Origin: an uncultured Massilia sp. | GTDB taxonomy: Bacteria; Pseudomonadota; Gammaproteobacteria; Burkholderiales; Burkholderiaceae | Length of the DNA stretch: 16,552 bases | Assembly: GCA_946886065.1 (NCBI GenBank) | Contig: CAMPHU010000092.1 | Span: 1-16,552, forward strand | Direction: 5' to 3' | Part shown: positions 5,984-13,521 of the stretch, piece after piece | Numbering within the stretch: position 1 is the first letter of the stretch | Layout: the number at the start of each line of letters is the position of its first letter | The notes under the pieces: model-generated | Seen by the model: only the letters and a program-made list of their open reading frames with translations | Told to the model about the DNA's origin: nothing | Database searches by the model: none | Position numbers and translations under genes: made by a program

Positions 5984-7483
5984 CTAGCGGGTGATGTGCC
6001 GTTTCGCAACGCGTCGCAGCGGCTTGTCCAGCTGGCGGCTGCAAGCTTCGCCGATCGCGCTGAGGTAGCCGCGCACCCAGGACGCCTGGCGCGGCACCTG
6101 GCCGTGGCCGGCCGCGAGCGTGTCGAGCAGGCGGTCGGCCACCGCGAAGTCGTTGAGCGTACCCAGGCGGTCCTGCAGCTCGGCCAGGCAGCCGATGTAG
6201 CGTTTGCTGCGCCTGGCGGGCAGCAGATCGTGGAAGAACTCGGCCGCATAGCGCGCCTTCTTGGCGGCGATGCGCAGCTTGTGGCGTGCCGGCCCGTCCT
6301 GCGGATCGAGCGCCCCGATGCGCCGTACCAGACGCTTCTCGGCCTTGCGCAGCAAGGGCACGAGGCCGCGCCTGGCGCGCCCGGCCAGGGCGGAACCCTC
6401 GGGCAGGACGCCCCCGGCGCGCCACTGCCGGCCGCGCAGCCAGGCATTGAGCTGGAGCATCAGCACCGTATAGCGCGGCGCATGCAGCGTGTGCAGCAAC
6501 TGCTTGTGCAAGGTATTCGCCTTGTCCTGCGCGGCCGTGCGCAGCGCCGCCGGGTCGATGCCCTTGACATGATCGAGCGTGCCTCCGGCCAGCACGTCCC
6601 AGTCGCGCGCGGCGCCCAGTTCGCCGGACAGCCAGTCCAGCCCCTCGCGGATCGCTTCGGGCGGCGCGGCCAGCTTGCCGAACATGTCGGCCAGCGCGCG
6701 CAGGCGGCGCAGGCCCACCCGCATCTGGTGCAGGCTCTCGACGTCCTTGCGCAGCACGCCGGGCAGGTTGGCCTCGATCTGGCGCAGGCAGCTCAGGCCG
6801 ATGCACTGGAAGGCGTCCTCCAGCGTCATATGCGGTCCCAGCTTGATCTTCCCGGCCTTGACCGCAGGGGCCGGTTCATCCGCCAGCATGGCGTAGCCGC
6901 GCGCGGCAAGGCTGGCGCCGCTCATTTCGAGCGGAATGTCTTCGTGCAGGGCCAGCGCGAGCTCGAACAGCTCTGCCGGATCGCCGCGCGCGAGTTCCAG
7001 TTCCAGCTCGGAGAACTGGGCGTGGCGGTCGCCGCAGGCGATGTCGCCGGCGTCGAGCGCGCAGGCGAGCTGGCGGCCATCGGGCAGGGCGATGTCCCAG
7101 GTGGTGCGGCGCGTGCTGCTCAGGAAGACCGGTTCCAGCCTGGCGGCAAGATCGGGGTCGGCGAGCAGTTTGCACAGCTCCGCAGGCTTGACCTGGCGCG
7201 CCAGCAGCGCGGGCTGCGGCTGGGCGCCGGGCAGGGCCGATTCCCACGCGCCGCGCCGGTGCAGGCTGGAGGCGGTGCGGGCGATCTGGATCCAGGCGCC
7301 GTTGTCGTTGCGCACCCGCAAGGTGAGGCCGTGCTTCCACAGGTCGCGCCCGGGGGTGTCGTACCAGGTATCGGTGAGATGGTGTTCGCGCGGCTCGCCC
7401 CGGGCGCGCTCGGCCAGTACCGGGTGGCTGCGCATGCGTTCCAGGGCGGACGGCGGCACCTTGAGTGTGAGTTCGGTTTCCAT
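5984..7483 (-). CDS. CYTH and CHAD domain protein
   Basis: The 499-residue cytosolic protein has two domains. Residues ~1-200 are a CYTH (triphosphate tunnel metalloenzyme) domain: METELTLKV at the N-terminus, LTDTWYDTPGRDLWKHGLTLRVR (~36-58) and the acidic strand FSELELELARG (~157-167). Residues ~215-490 are a CHAD domain with HQMRVGLRRLRAL (252-264) and HKLRIAAKKARYAAEFF further on, the conserved His/Arg/Lys helices that bind polyphosphate. CYTH-CHAD proteins are associated with inorganic triphosphatase activity (YgiF-like) and polyphosphate binding. The start is the CYTH methionine, although no strong ribosome binding site is visible. The third position of the ExExK signature is Thr6 here, with Lys at 8. 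No polyphosphate kinase or exopolyphosphatase gene is in the window. Confidence 0.92.
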   Translation of the reverse strand: METELTLKVPPSALERMRSHPVLAERARGEPREHHLTDTWYDTPGRDLWKHGLTLRVRNDNGAWIQIARTASSLHRRGAWESALPGAQPQPALLARQVKPAELCKLLADPDLAARLEPVFLSSTRRTTWDIALPDGRQLACALDAGDIACGDRHAQFSELELELARGDPAELFELALALHEDIPLEMSGASLAARGYAMLADEPAPAVKAGKIKLGPHMTLEDAFQCIGLSCLRQIEANLPGVLRKDVESLHQMRVGLRRLRALADMFGKLAAPPEAIREGLDWLSGELGAARDWDVLAGGTLDHVKGIDPAALRTAAQDKANTLHKQLLHTLHAPRYTVLMLQLNAWLRGRQWRAGGVLPEGSALAGRARRGLVPLLRKAEKRLVRRIGALDPQDGPARHKLRIAAKKARYAAEFFHDLLPARRSKRYIGCLAELQDRLGTLNDFAVADRLLDTLAAGHGQVPRQASWVRGYLSAIGEACSRQLDKPLRRVAKRHITR

Positions 7484-7548
7484 GGCACCAGTGAAGCACA
7501 ACGGTAGCGAGGGCGGCGCATGGCTCGAACCATGTTCTCCGGAAAAAC

Positions 7549-8409
7549 TCAGCGGCGGTGCGGCGGCGGCCTTGCTCCCACGGCCGGCGGCGATGCCGTC
7601 GTGGCGCCGATGTAGAACACGCCGTCGAATTGCCCGGATGGCGGCGTCAGGTTGAACACGCCGGCCGGCGCAGGGCTGACGCGGTTGACGTCCCATGCAG
7701 TGGCGCCGCAGGAGGCCGGGGTGGTGCCCTGGCATACCCAGGCGCTGCCGCCCGCGGTGCCGACGGTCAGCGCCAGCGGGCGCTGGTCGGCCAGCAGGTA
7801 GATCGCCGATTCGTAGTGCGGATCGAAGCGCTTGCCCTTGGTGCGGATGGCGTGCGGCCCGCCCGTCAGGACGACCAGCTGGCGGCCCACGCTGCGGCCC
7901 AGTTCGCTCCGCAGGTGCGCGGCCATGGCGGCGTCGCGGCGCGCGGTCGGCACATCGGCGTCGATCGCCACGACCCTGATGTCGGCGCCGCTTGCCCGCA
8001 GTGCGCGAATGGCGTCAAACATCGCCAGCATGGCGGCGCTGGTCCTGCCGTCCTGCATGGGACTGTGCCAGCGCGGGCCGCTGGTGAAGCGCTCGACATC
8101 CTGCACCGTGCCCAGGCTTGCCATGAAGCGGTCGATCGCACCTTGCTCGCTCGATGAGAACTCGATGGCCAGCGTGATCTTGCGCCGCTCCCGCGCTGCC
8201 GCGCACAGGTAGGCGCCGATGAATTCGGGAACTTCGCGCGTGCCGTGCACTTCGGCGAACACCAGGAAAGGGGCGCCGCGTACGGCGGCTGGAACGGCTT
8301 CCGGCGGGAGGCAGGCGCCCAGGGGCGCCGCGTCCTGGGCGAGGGCCGGCTTGGAAAGCGACAGCATCAGGGCTGCGGCGAGCGCAAAGGCGTGCAATGT
8401 GGACGGCAT
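7549..8409 (-). CDS. Secreted ChaN/Tiki-superfamily-like protein
   Basis: This 286-residue protein has a Sec signal peptide (MPSTLHAFALAAALMLSLSKPALAQ, cleavage near residue 24 or 25). The mature part resembles the ChaN / TraB-PrgY / Tiki / erythromycin-esterase-like superfamily: FLVFAEVHGTREVPEFIGAYL (48-68) carries the Glu53 and His55 of the G-E-x-H motif, ITLAIEFSSSEQGAIDRFM (78-96) the next conserved acidic block, and LVVLTGGPHAIR (178-189) the later conserved His. In most members GE is seen where this protein has AE. Superfamily members include iron- or haem-related ChaN lipoproteins and metalloproteases; the exact activity is not deducible. CAGGAG precedes the ATG. It follows the SIMPL gene after 66 bases and precedes the CYTH-CHAD gene, all on one strand. 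The Pro/Arg-rich C-terminus looks unstructured. Confidence 0.7.
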   Translation of the reverse strand: MPSTLHAFALAAALMLSLSKPALAQDAAPLGACLPPEAVPAAVRGAPFLVFAEVHGTREVPEFIGAYLCAAARERRKITLAIEFSSSEQGAIDRFMASLGTVQDVERFTSGPRWHSPMQDGRTSAAMLAMFDAIRALRASGADIRVVAIDADVPTARRDAAMAAHLRSELGRSVGRQLVVLTGGPHAIRTKGKRFDPHYESAIYLLADQRPLALTVGTAGGSAWVCQGTTPASCGATAWDVNRVSPAPAGVFNLTPPSGQFDGVFYIGATTASPPAVGARPPPHRR

Positions 8410-8475
8410 CGGGTCTCCTGTCAGGAATCTGGAAGCGAAGTGTGGCGGCAGCCCCTCCGGGGCCGGGCGGATGCC

Positions 8476-9174
8476 TTACTTCCCGATCCGGTAGACCACA
8501 TCCACGCCCTGCACGTAGCGCTGGGCCGCGACCAGGGTCATGTCGGGCGGGTTCGGGGCCACATCCCTGTAGGTCTGCCCCTCGGTCGCCAGGCCCATGG
8601 AATTCGACAGGTTCTTCAGCGCGCCCATCGACACCCCGTTGGCCGCGCCCAGCCTGGCGCCGATGCCCTTGGCCACGATCTGCCCCTTCACCCGCGCCGC
8701 CGCCAGCGCTTCCTTCAGCAAGTCGGCCTCGATCTGCTCGCGGTCGCTGCGGCTGAAGGCCACCGCGAAGGATTCGAGATTGCGCATCGCCATCAGCTGC
8801 TGGACCAGGGGCGTCCAGTTCTTCAGGTCGCGCACCGTGACATGGACGGCGCAGCGGGTCTCCAGCGCGCCCGTGCTGCCGTCGGGAAGCTTGCGGTAGC
8901 GCCGGGTGATGTCCTGCACCGATACGTCCTGCGCCGCCACCCCGAACTGGGCGAACAGCGCCTTGCCGGCGTCGAGGCGTTCGACGACGAGCTTCCAGGC
9001 GGTCTCCGGATCGGCGTCCTCGCTCACGATCTCGAAGTCGATCTCGCCGATGTCGGGCATCACGTTCAGGTTCGCCGCGGCGCTGACATGAATAAACGGG
9101 TAAGCGGGGAGGTCGGCGGCCATGGAGGGCGTGGCGGCCATGAGGAAGAGGGCGGCGGCGAGCGCTTTCAGCAT
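8476..9174 (-). CDS. Periplasmic SIMPL-domain (DUF541, YggE-like) protein
   Basis: The 232-residue precursor has a Sec signal peptide (MLKALAAALFLMAATPSMA, cleavage near residue 19). The SIMPL domain follows, starting FIHVSAAANLNVMPDIGEIDFEIVSE, matching the family's 'V.G.G.....PD.a.i...v' opening. The C-terminal part has the usual long helix (KEALAAARVKGQIVAKGIGARLG) and ends in the strand VQGVDVVYRIGK. YggE-like proteins are periplasmic and are linked to oxidative stress protection and envelope homeostasis; the biochemical function is not settled. AAGGA lies about 8 bases before the ATG. It is the first gene after an AT-rich control region with two palindromic sites, and may be cotranscribed with the ChaN-like gene 66 bases downstream. 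Confidence 0.88.
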   Translation of the reverse strand: MLKALAAALFLMAATPSMAADLPAYPFIHVSAAANLNVMPDIGEIDFEIVSEDADPETAWKLVVERLDAGKALFAQFGVAAQDVSVQDITRRYRKLPDGSTGALETRCAVHVTVRDLKNWTPLVQQLMAMRNLESFAVAFSRSDREQIEADLLKEALAAARVKGQIVAKGIGARLGAANGVSMGALKNLSNSMGLATEGQTYRDVAPNPPDMTLVAAQRYVQGVDVVYRIGK

Positions 9175-9223
9175 GCTGGTCTATCCTTGCAGTGGGTAAT
9201 CGATGCCCACACAATAACTTTAA

Positions 9224-9239
9224 TAGACCATGATGTCTA
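9224..9239. promoter_or_regulatory. Operator-like palindrome 1, TAGAC-N6-GTCTA
   Basis: TAGACCATGATGTCTA has 5-bp inverted ends. It shares TAGAC at the left and ATGTCTA at the right with the site at 9280-9295. It lies 50 bases upstream of the SIMPL start, in an AT-rich stretch. The pattern resembles TetR-family (NemR-like, TAGACC-N4-GGTCTA) operators, but the cognate regulator is not in the window. Confidence 0.55.
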
Positions 9240-9277
9240 GATTAACTTCCTGTAAATAAACCATCTTATGCCATTCT

Positions 9278-9297
9278 CATAGACATCAATGTCTATG
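9278..9297. promoter_or_regulatory. Operator-like palindrome 2, CATAGACAT-N2-ATGTCTATG
   Basis: CATAGACATCAATGTCTATG is a perfect 9-bp inverted repeat around CA. Its centre is 56 bp from the centre of palindrome 1. It overlaps the TAG stop codon of the monooxygenase gene (9293-9295). Likely bound by the same dimeric regulator as site 1; this is inferred from sequence identity only. Confidence 0.6.
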
Positions 9298-10828
9298 AAA
9301 AGCGGCGGAACTCCCGGTCTGAAAAATAGCCGGCAATCGCATCGCAGGATGCGGTCGGATCGCTCAGCCCCACGTAATAGTCGGGCCGCACCAGGTAGAC
9401 GGCGTTGCGTTCGAAGCCGGCGTCCTCGTGCACCTTGCCCCATCGGAAAACCTGGACCTGCAAGCCGTGGCGCAGGCACCAGTCGCGCAGCGCCTCGCGC
9501 GCTTCGCCATAGATGTGGACTTGCCAGTCGATGCGCGCCGGCATGGCGTAGTTGTCCTGGCCGTCGTGCACGGCCCAGGGCAGCCGGTCGCCGCCCTTGA
9601 CGGCGCCGGCCGTGCCGTCGGACAGCGGGCTGTCGTGGTAGTGGATGGTGGTCTGGGAGATCATGCGGAACACGAACTCGCGCACCGAGTCGAGGCTGTA
9701 GGCGGCGCTGGCGAAGGTGGGGGCGATGTGCATGCGCACGAAGTCGGCGAAACCGCCCTCGGCGGTGATGAAGGTGAACGCGCGGTCGGTGGTGTCGACC
9801 AGCCTGCGCGCGAAGGCCAGCCGCTCGGCCTTGTAGGTGTCGAGCAGCGCGTCGCTGGCATCGCCGCGCAGCACGGCGGCCAGCTTCCAGGCGAGGTTGA
9901 TGGCGTCGCCGATGCCGGTGTTCATGCCCTGGCCGCCTGCCGGGCTGTGCACGTGGGCGGCGTCGCCCAGCAGGAAGACCTGGCCGTGCCGGTACTGGTC
10001 GGTCACGCGGTGGTGCACGCGGTAGGTCGAGAACCAGTGGACCTGCTCGACCTTCACGCCCAGCCTTTCCATGGCCTTGTGGCTGACGTCGTCGAAGCTC
10101 TGGGTGCCGGGCTGGTCGTCGCGGTCATCGCGGATGGTGCCGATCAGGCGCGCGCGGCCGTCGCGCGCGTAAGGGAAGAGCAGCAGGAAGTCCGACGTAT
10201 CGAGGGAGGCGTGCACCTCCCTGCCGGGGTCCATCCCTTGGAGTTGCACGTCGGCCACATAGAACAGGTGGGCATAGGTTCCGCCGGGAAAACCGGCGCC
10301 CAGCTTGTGCCGTACGAAGGAATGGGCGCCGTCGCAGCCGGCCAGGAAGCGGGCCGTGCACTTGCGTTCGCCCTGGGGCGTGCGCAGGCGCGCCACGACA
10401 TGGCGCTGTGCGCCCGTCTGGCGATCGTCGACATCGACCAGTTCGGTCTGGCGCTGGACCTCGACGCCCGCCAGCCCGAGGCGCCGTTCGAGCAGGCGTT
10501 CGTGCCGGTCCTGCGGATAGATCAGCACGAAGGGATAGGGCGTGACGCGGGCGCCGGCCGAGAGGAAGTTCAGGTGCGCCTTGCGCTTGCCCCTGACCCA
10601 CAGGTTGATCGCCTCGGCCGGGGCGCCCTCCGCAACGACCTCGTCGGCGATGCCGACCTGGCGGTACAGTTCAAGGATGCGCGCCTGCACCGCCATGGCG
10701 CGCGAGGTAGTGCCCGGTTCGGCCGCCTTGTCCACGATGCCGACCCGGACGCCCTGGTGCGCCAGCCACAAGCCCAGGACCATCCCGGTAGGGCCAGCGC
10801 CTGCGATGAGTACGTCATAGTCTTCCAT
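9293..10828 (-). CDS. FAD-dependent aromatic-ring monooxygenase (PheA/TfdB family)
   Basis: This is a group A flavoprotein hydroxylase of 511 residues. The Rossmann GxGxxG is GAGPTG (10-15), with Asp33 at the end of strand 2. The mid DG motif is CDGAHSFVRHKLG (165-177). The GD motif FLLGDAAHVHSPAGGQGMN starts at 285 (Gly288-Asp289) and continues into TGIGDAINLAWKLA. The last ~100 residues, ending LVRPDYYVGLSDP and YFSDREFRRFS, look like the thioredoxin-fold C-terminal domain of phenol-hydroxylase-type members. Such enzymes use NAD(P)H and O2 to hydroxylate phenolic or polyketide-like substrates; the substrate is unknown. GGGAG precedes the ATG. No ring-cleavage or degradation genes are adjacent, so it may act in detoxification. 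The paired operators lie just downstream. Confidence 0.93.
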   Translation of the reverse strand: MEDYDVLIAGAGPTGMVLGLWLAHQGVRVGIVDKAAEPGTTSRAMAVQARILELYRQVGIADEVVAEGAPAEAINLWVRGKRKAHLNFLSAGARVTPYPFVLIYPQDRHERLLERRLGLAGVEVQRQTELVDVDDRQTGAQRHVVARLRTPQGERKCTARFLAGCDGAHSFVRHKLGAGFPGGTYAHLFYVADVQLQGMDPGREVHASLDTSDFLLLFPYARDGRARLIGTIRDDRDDQPGTQSFDDVSHKAMERLGVKVEQVHWFSTYRVHHRVTDQYRHGQVFLLGDAAHVHSPAGGQGMNTGIGDAINLAWKLAAVLRGDASDALLDTYKAERLAFARRLVDTTDRAFTFITAEGGFADFVRMHIAPTFASAAYSLDSVREFVFRMISQTTIHYHDSPLSDGTAGAVKGGDRLPWAVHDGQDNYAMPARIDWQVHIYGEAREALRDWCLRHGLQVQVFRWGKVHEDAGFERNAVYLVRPDYYVGLSDPTASCDAIAGYFSDREFRRFS

Positions 10829-10893
10829 GGCAGTCTCCCGGATGTTCTCGTCAGAGCGCCGGGGCGGCGGATTGTTCCCGCCGGGTGCGGCGC

Positions 10894-13044
10894 CTACTCC
10901 ACGACCAAGGCGAGGTCGCGTCCCTGCAAGGCCACCTGGCCGGCGTAGTCGGCCGCATGGATGCGCAGGGTGTAATTTCCTGGGGGCATCGCGCCCACCT
11001 TCCAGCTGCCTGCCTCGACTTCGCCGTCGTGCAGGCGGTTATTTACAGCATAGTCGAACTGCGTGGATTTGCTCCCGTAGACCGTGATCCCGCTGGTCGG
11101 CGCATAGACCAGCTTCACAGCATCCGGATTGCGCGGCAGGCGGTCGTAGACCTGGGTGATCAGCGGGCGCTCGAAGCCGGGCAGCGGCGTGCCGTCGGCC
11201 TGCAGCAGCTGGTAGCCCAGCTTGTACAGGCCGAGCTTGCGGCGCGCCAGGTTGCCGTCCACCTGGTCGTAGGCGTTGACCACGATGTGCACCTCGCCCA
11301 GGCTGCGCGGCACCCGCAGCGGCTGGCCCTTCCTGGCGGTGATGCGCTTGTTGGCGCTGTCGTACAGGGCGATGCGCTGGATGGTCGGGGACACGCTGTC
11401 CGAGAAACCGACGAAGGGCAGGGTGAGCGGATTCACCACCATGCCGCCCTGGTAGTAATCGAGGTGCACGTGGGACATGGCATTGATGGTGCCGAGAGGG
11501 TCGCCTACCTGGAAGCGGGTGCCGCGCGGCACCCGCACGCGCTCGGGCTTGCCCTTGGCGTCCAGCAGCAGCTGGAAGCGCGGATCAAGCGCCTTGCCCC
11601 GGCTGTCGCGGCCGACGCGCATGTGAATGTAGGAAAGCGGACCGACGCTCAAGCCTTCGCCGAGGGCGCCGAAGGCCCAGTTGGCGTAAGGGTCGGTGAC
11701 CTTGCCCGGGAACACGGCCAGCACCTTGGCGCCGACGTCGGCGCGCACGTCCAGGCCGGCGTGGAAGTGGTCGCGGCTGTCGCCGTTGTAGCTGCCGCGC
11801 ACCTCGCCCATCACACCCACGACTTCGTGGACCATGTCCTGCGGGCCGACCGGCCAGGGCATGGGCTGGGTGCGGCGCACCAGCGGCGGATGCGCGCGGG
11901 CCGGGGCAGGGGTCGGCACAGACGCGCCGCGTTTCGGCTGGGCCAGCCGGTGCACGCGCGGCGCCGCCGCGTCGGTCACCACCAGGCTGCCGTCGCGGTC
12001 GACCGCGATGGCGCGCGGGCCGAACAGCTGGACGGTGCCGTCGCTGCCGAAGCCGTCCGGGTCGGGCGCGCGGTCGGCGTCGAGCAGCGCGCGGTATTCG
12101 CCGTCGGGCTTGCGCTGCAGGATGCGGCCACCCGAGCTGGCGGCGATGTAGAGGTAGCCGTCGCGCGTCACCGTGACGCCCACCGGGCGGCGCAGCACGG
12201 GGCGGCGGTCGTCCTCGGGCGGGACGGCGATGGTCGAGACCAGGCCATCGGGGGCGATCATGCGGATCGCGTGGTTGCCGGTGTCGGCCACGTACAAGCT
12301 GCCGTCCAGGGCCGCAGCGATCCCGCTCGGGGTATCGAAGCCTGCATCCAGGGCCGGGCCATCCAGGTTGCCGGGCTGGCCCTTGCCGGCGACCGTCGTC
12401 ACGCTGCCATCCGGGGCGATGCGGCGGATGCGGTCGTTGTAGGTATCGGCCACATAGACGATGCCGGCGGCATCGACGGCGATGCCGACCGGGCCGTTGA
12501 ACCGGGCCGCGCGGCCAAGGCCGTCCTGATAGCCGGGTGCGCCGTTGCCGGCCAGGGTCGTCACCGTGCCGTCGGGCCCGATCTTGCGGATCGCGTGGTT
12601 GCCGGTATCGGCGACGTACAGGTTGCCCAGGTGGTCGAGAGCGATGCCCGATGGGGTGTGGAAGGCGGCGGCTTCGCCCTTGCCGTCGGCAAAGCCTTCG
12701 CGGCCGCCGGCCAGGGTGGAGACCGTGCCGTCGGGGCTGATGACGCGGATGCGGTTGCTGTCCCCGCCGTCGGCCACATGGATGCGCCTGCGCGGATCGA
12801 TGGCCACGCCGTAGGGATCGCTGAAGCGGCTGGCGGCGGCCGGGCCGTCTGCCATGCCGGGCAGGCCGTTGCCGGCCAGGGTGGTGACGCGGGCCGGCCA
12901 GAATGGCGTGGTCGAGGTGACGGCCGGCGTGAGCACGGCCACGCCGCCGGGCTCGCGCCCGATGAAGTCGGTGAAGTACAGGGCCGTCCCCGCGGCCAGG
13001 ATGGCGGCGCCTGCGAGCGCCGCGATGAGGGTAGAACGTTTCAC
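10894..13044 (-). CDS. NHL-repeat propeller fused to an M23 (LytM-type) metallopeptidase domain
   Basis: With the GTG start at 13042-13044 the protein has 716 residues. It begins with a short basic stretch and a hydrophobic segment (VKRSTLIAALAGAAILAAG), a signal anchor or signal peptide. About six NHL repeats follow (~77-370), with recurring GIA.D..G.LYVADTGNHAIR and PDG.V.TLAG units. After a Pro/Ala/Arg linker (~370-395) comes an M23 peptidase domain with all metal and catalytic landmarks: HAGLD (H428, D432), YIHM (H474) and HVHLD (H525, H527). The last ~170 residues look like beta-rich Ig-like domains. It is probably an envelope protein acting on peptidoglycan or peptides. A TTG 42 bases upstream is an alternative start; neither has a convincing ribosome binding site. 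The neighbours give no pathway. Confidence 0.88.
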   Translation of the reverse strand: MKRSTLIAALAGAAILAAGTALYFTDFIGREPGGVAVLTPAVTSTTPFWPARVTTLAGNGLPGMADGPAAASRFSDPYGVAIDPRRRIHVADGGDSNRIRVISPDGTVSTLAGGREGFADGKGEAAAFHTPSGIALDHLGNLYVADTGNHAIRKIGPDGTVTTLAGNGAPGYQDGLGRAARFNGPVGIAVDAAGIVYVADTYNDRIRRIAPDGSVTTVAGKGQPGNLDGPALDAGFDTPSGIAAALDGSLYVADTGNHAIRMIAPDGLVSTIAVPPEDDRRPVLRRPVGVTVTRDGYLYIAASSGGRILQRKPDGEYRALLDADRAPDPDGFGSDGTVQLFGPRAIAVDRDGSLVVTDAAAPRVHRLAQPKRGASVPTPAPARAHPPLVRRTQPMPWPVGPQDMVHEVVGVMGEVRGSYNGDSRDHFHAGLDVRADVGAKVLAVFPGKVTDPYANWAFGALGEGLSVGPLSYIHMRVGRDSRGKALDPRFQLLLDAKGKPERVRVPRGTRFQVGDPLGTINAMSHVHLDYYQGGMVVNPLTLPFVGFSDSVSPTIQRIALYDSANKRITARKGQPLRVPRSLGEVHIVVNAYDQVDGNLARRKLGLYKLGYQLLQADGTPLPGFERPLITQVYDRLPRNPDAVKLVYAPTSGITVYGSKSTQFDYAVNNRLHDGEVEAGSWKVGAMPPGNYTLRIHAADYAGQVALQGRDLALVVE
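12262..12303. repeat. Duplicated NHL-blade segment, copy 1
   Basis: This 42-base stretch matches 12586-12627 at 38 of 42 positions. Both encode a LYVADTGNHAIR-type blade core in the NHL-M23 gene, which suggests a fairly recent blade duplication or conversion. Confidence 0.75.
12586..12627. repeat. Duplicated NHL-blade segment, copy 2
   Basis: This is the partner of the segment at 12262-12303, with four mismatches. The encoded cores LYVADTGNHAIRKI and LYVADTGNHAIRMI differ at one residue. The intervening blade (VYVADTYNDRIRRI) is clearly more diverged. Confidence 0.75.
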
Positions 13045-13125
13045 TGTGCGGCTGGAGTAGGTTACAAGGCGTTGCTCAGGCCGCAATCTTAGCCGATGGG
13101 CGGCGAACGTGCCGCCAGCCTGGGC

Positions 13126-13521
13126 TTATTTGCCCAGGGTCTGGAGATGCGAGATTTCCTGGGCCACGGCATGGGTCACGACCTCGCCGATGGTCTGTTC
13201 CAGGTTGGCGCGGAGCTGGCCGGTAAAACCTTGCAGCGCGCCGTTGACCGCTTCGGTGATCCCGTCGCGCAAGCGCTGTTCGATCACGAAGTCGATCCGG
13301 CCCTGCAGCTGCTGCAGGATGCGCTCGGTCACGCGCCTTTCCAGCACGCTCCACTCCTCGCCCGTCCAGCGCTCGACGGCGCGCCGCTCCAGCTGTTCCG
13401 CGTTATCCGGCGCGGCTGTGGGGGCAGCAGATGCGGGGGCGGCAGCCGCGGGCGCGGCCGGCTCGGCGACGACTTCCGTCAGGACCGGAATGCTCGGATC
13501 GAATGAAGAGTTCTGGCTCAT
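13126..13521 (-). CDS. Small DUF2486-like protein overlapping holC
   Basis: The function of this 131-residue protein is unknown. It opens MSQNSSFDPSIPVLTEVV, which I associate, from memory, with the Burkholderiales DUF2486 family. A low-complexity Ala/Pro linker (~20-40) follows, then a charged, probably helical part (EQLERRAVERWTGEEWSVLERRVTERILQQLQGRIDFVIEQRLRDG) rich in heptad-like hydrophobics, with further helix to residue ~128. It is soluble and probably oligomeric through coiled coils. The ATG overlaps the holC stop in an ATGA, so the two are translationally coupled. That coupling hints at, but does not prove, a replication-related role. A GGCGGC/GCCGCC hairpin without a T-run follows the stop. 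Confidence 0.75.
   Translation of the reverse strand: MSQNSSFDPSIPVLTEVVAEPAAPAAAAPASAAPTAAPDNAEQLERRAVERWTGEEWSVLERRVTERILQQLQGRIDFVIEQRLRDGITEAVNGALQGFTGQLRANLEQTIGEVVTHAVAQEISHLQTLGK

Noticed and set aside
5486..7507. Long plus-strand frame opposite the CYTH-CHAD gene and the binding-protein gene
   Set aside because: It is a shadow frame with no recognisable domain; the opposite strand carries two convincing families.
8442..8460. GCCCC/GGGGC hairpin in the SIMPL to ChaN-like gap
   Set aside because: It is a 5-bp stem without a T-run; it may only modulate RNA stability and cannot be supported as a terminator.
10856..10893. Nested hairpin (GCGCCG/CGGCGC with inner GGCGG/CCGCC) after the NHL-M23 gene
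   Set aside because: There is no T-run on either side and the region is GC-rich enough for such stems to arise by chance; not called as a terminator.
12262..12900. Periodic near-repeats that could suggest a CRISPR-like or tandem array
   Set aside because: The units are in-frame NHL blades with uneven divergence and no spacers of constant length, so they are protein repeats.
9428..13092. Two long plus-strand frames opposite the monooxygenase and the NHL-M23 gene
   Set aside because: They are Ala/Gly/Val/His-rich shadows. Their apparent internal periodicity only mirrors the NHL repeats on the coding strand.
13099..13116. GGCGGC/GCCGCC hairpin after the DUF2486-like gene
   Set aside because: It has a 6-bp stem with no T-tract in either direction, so termination is unsupported.
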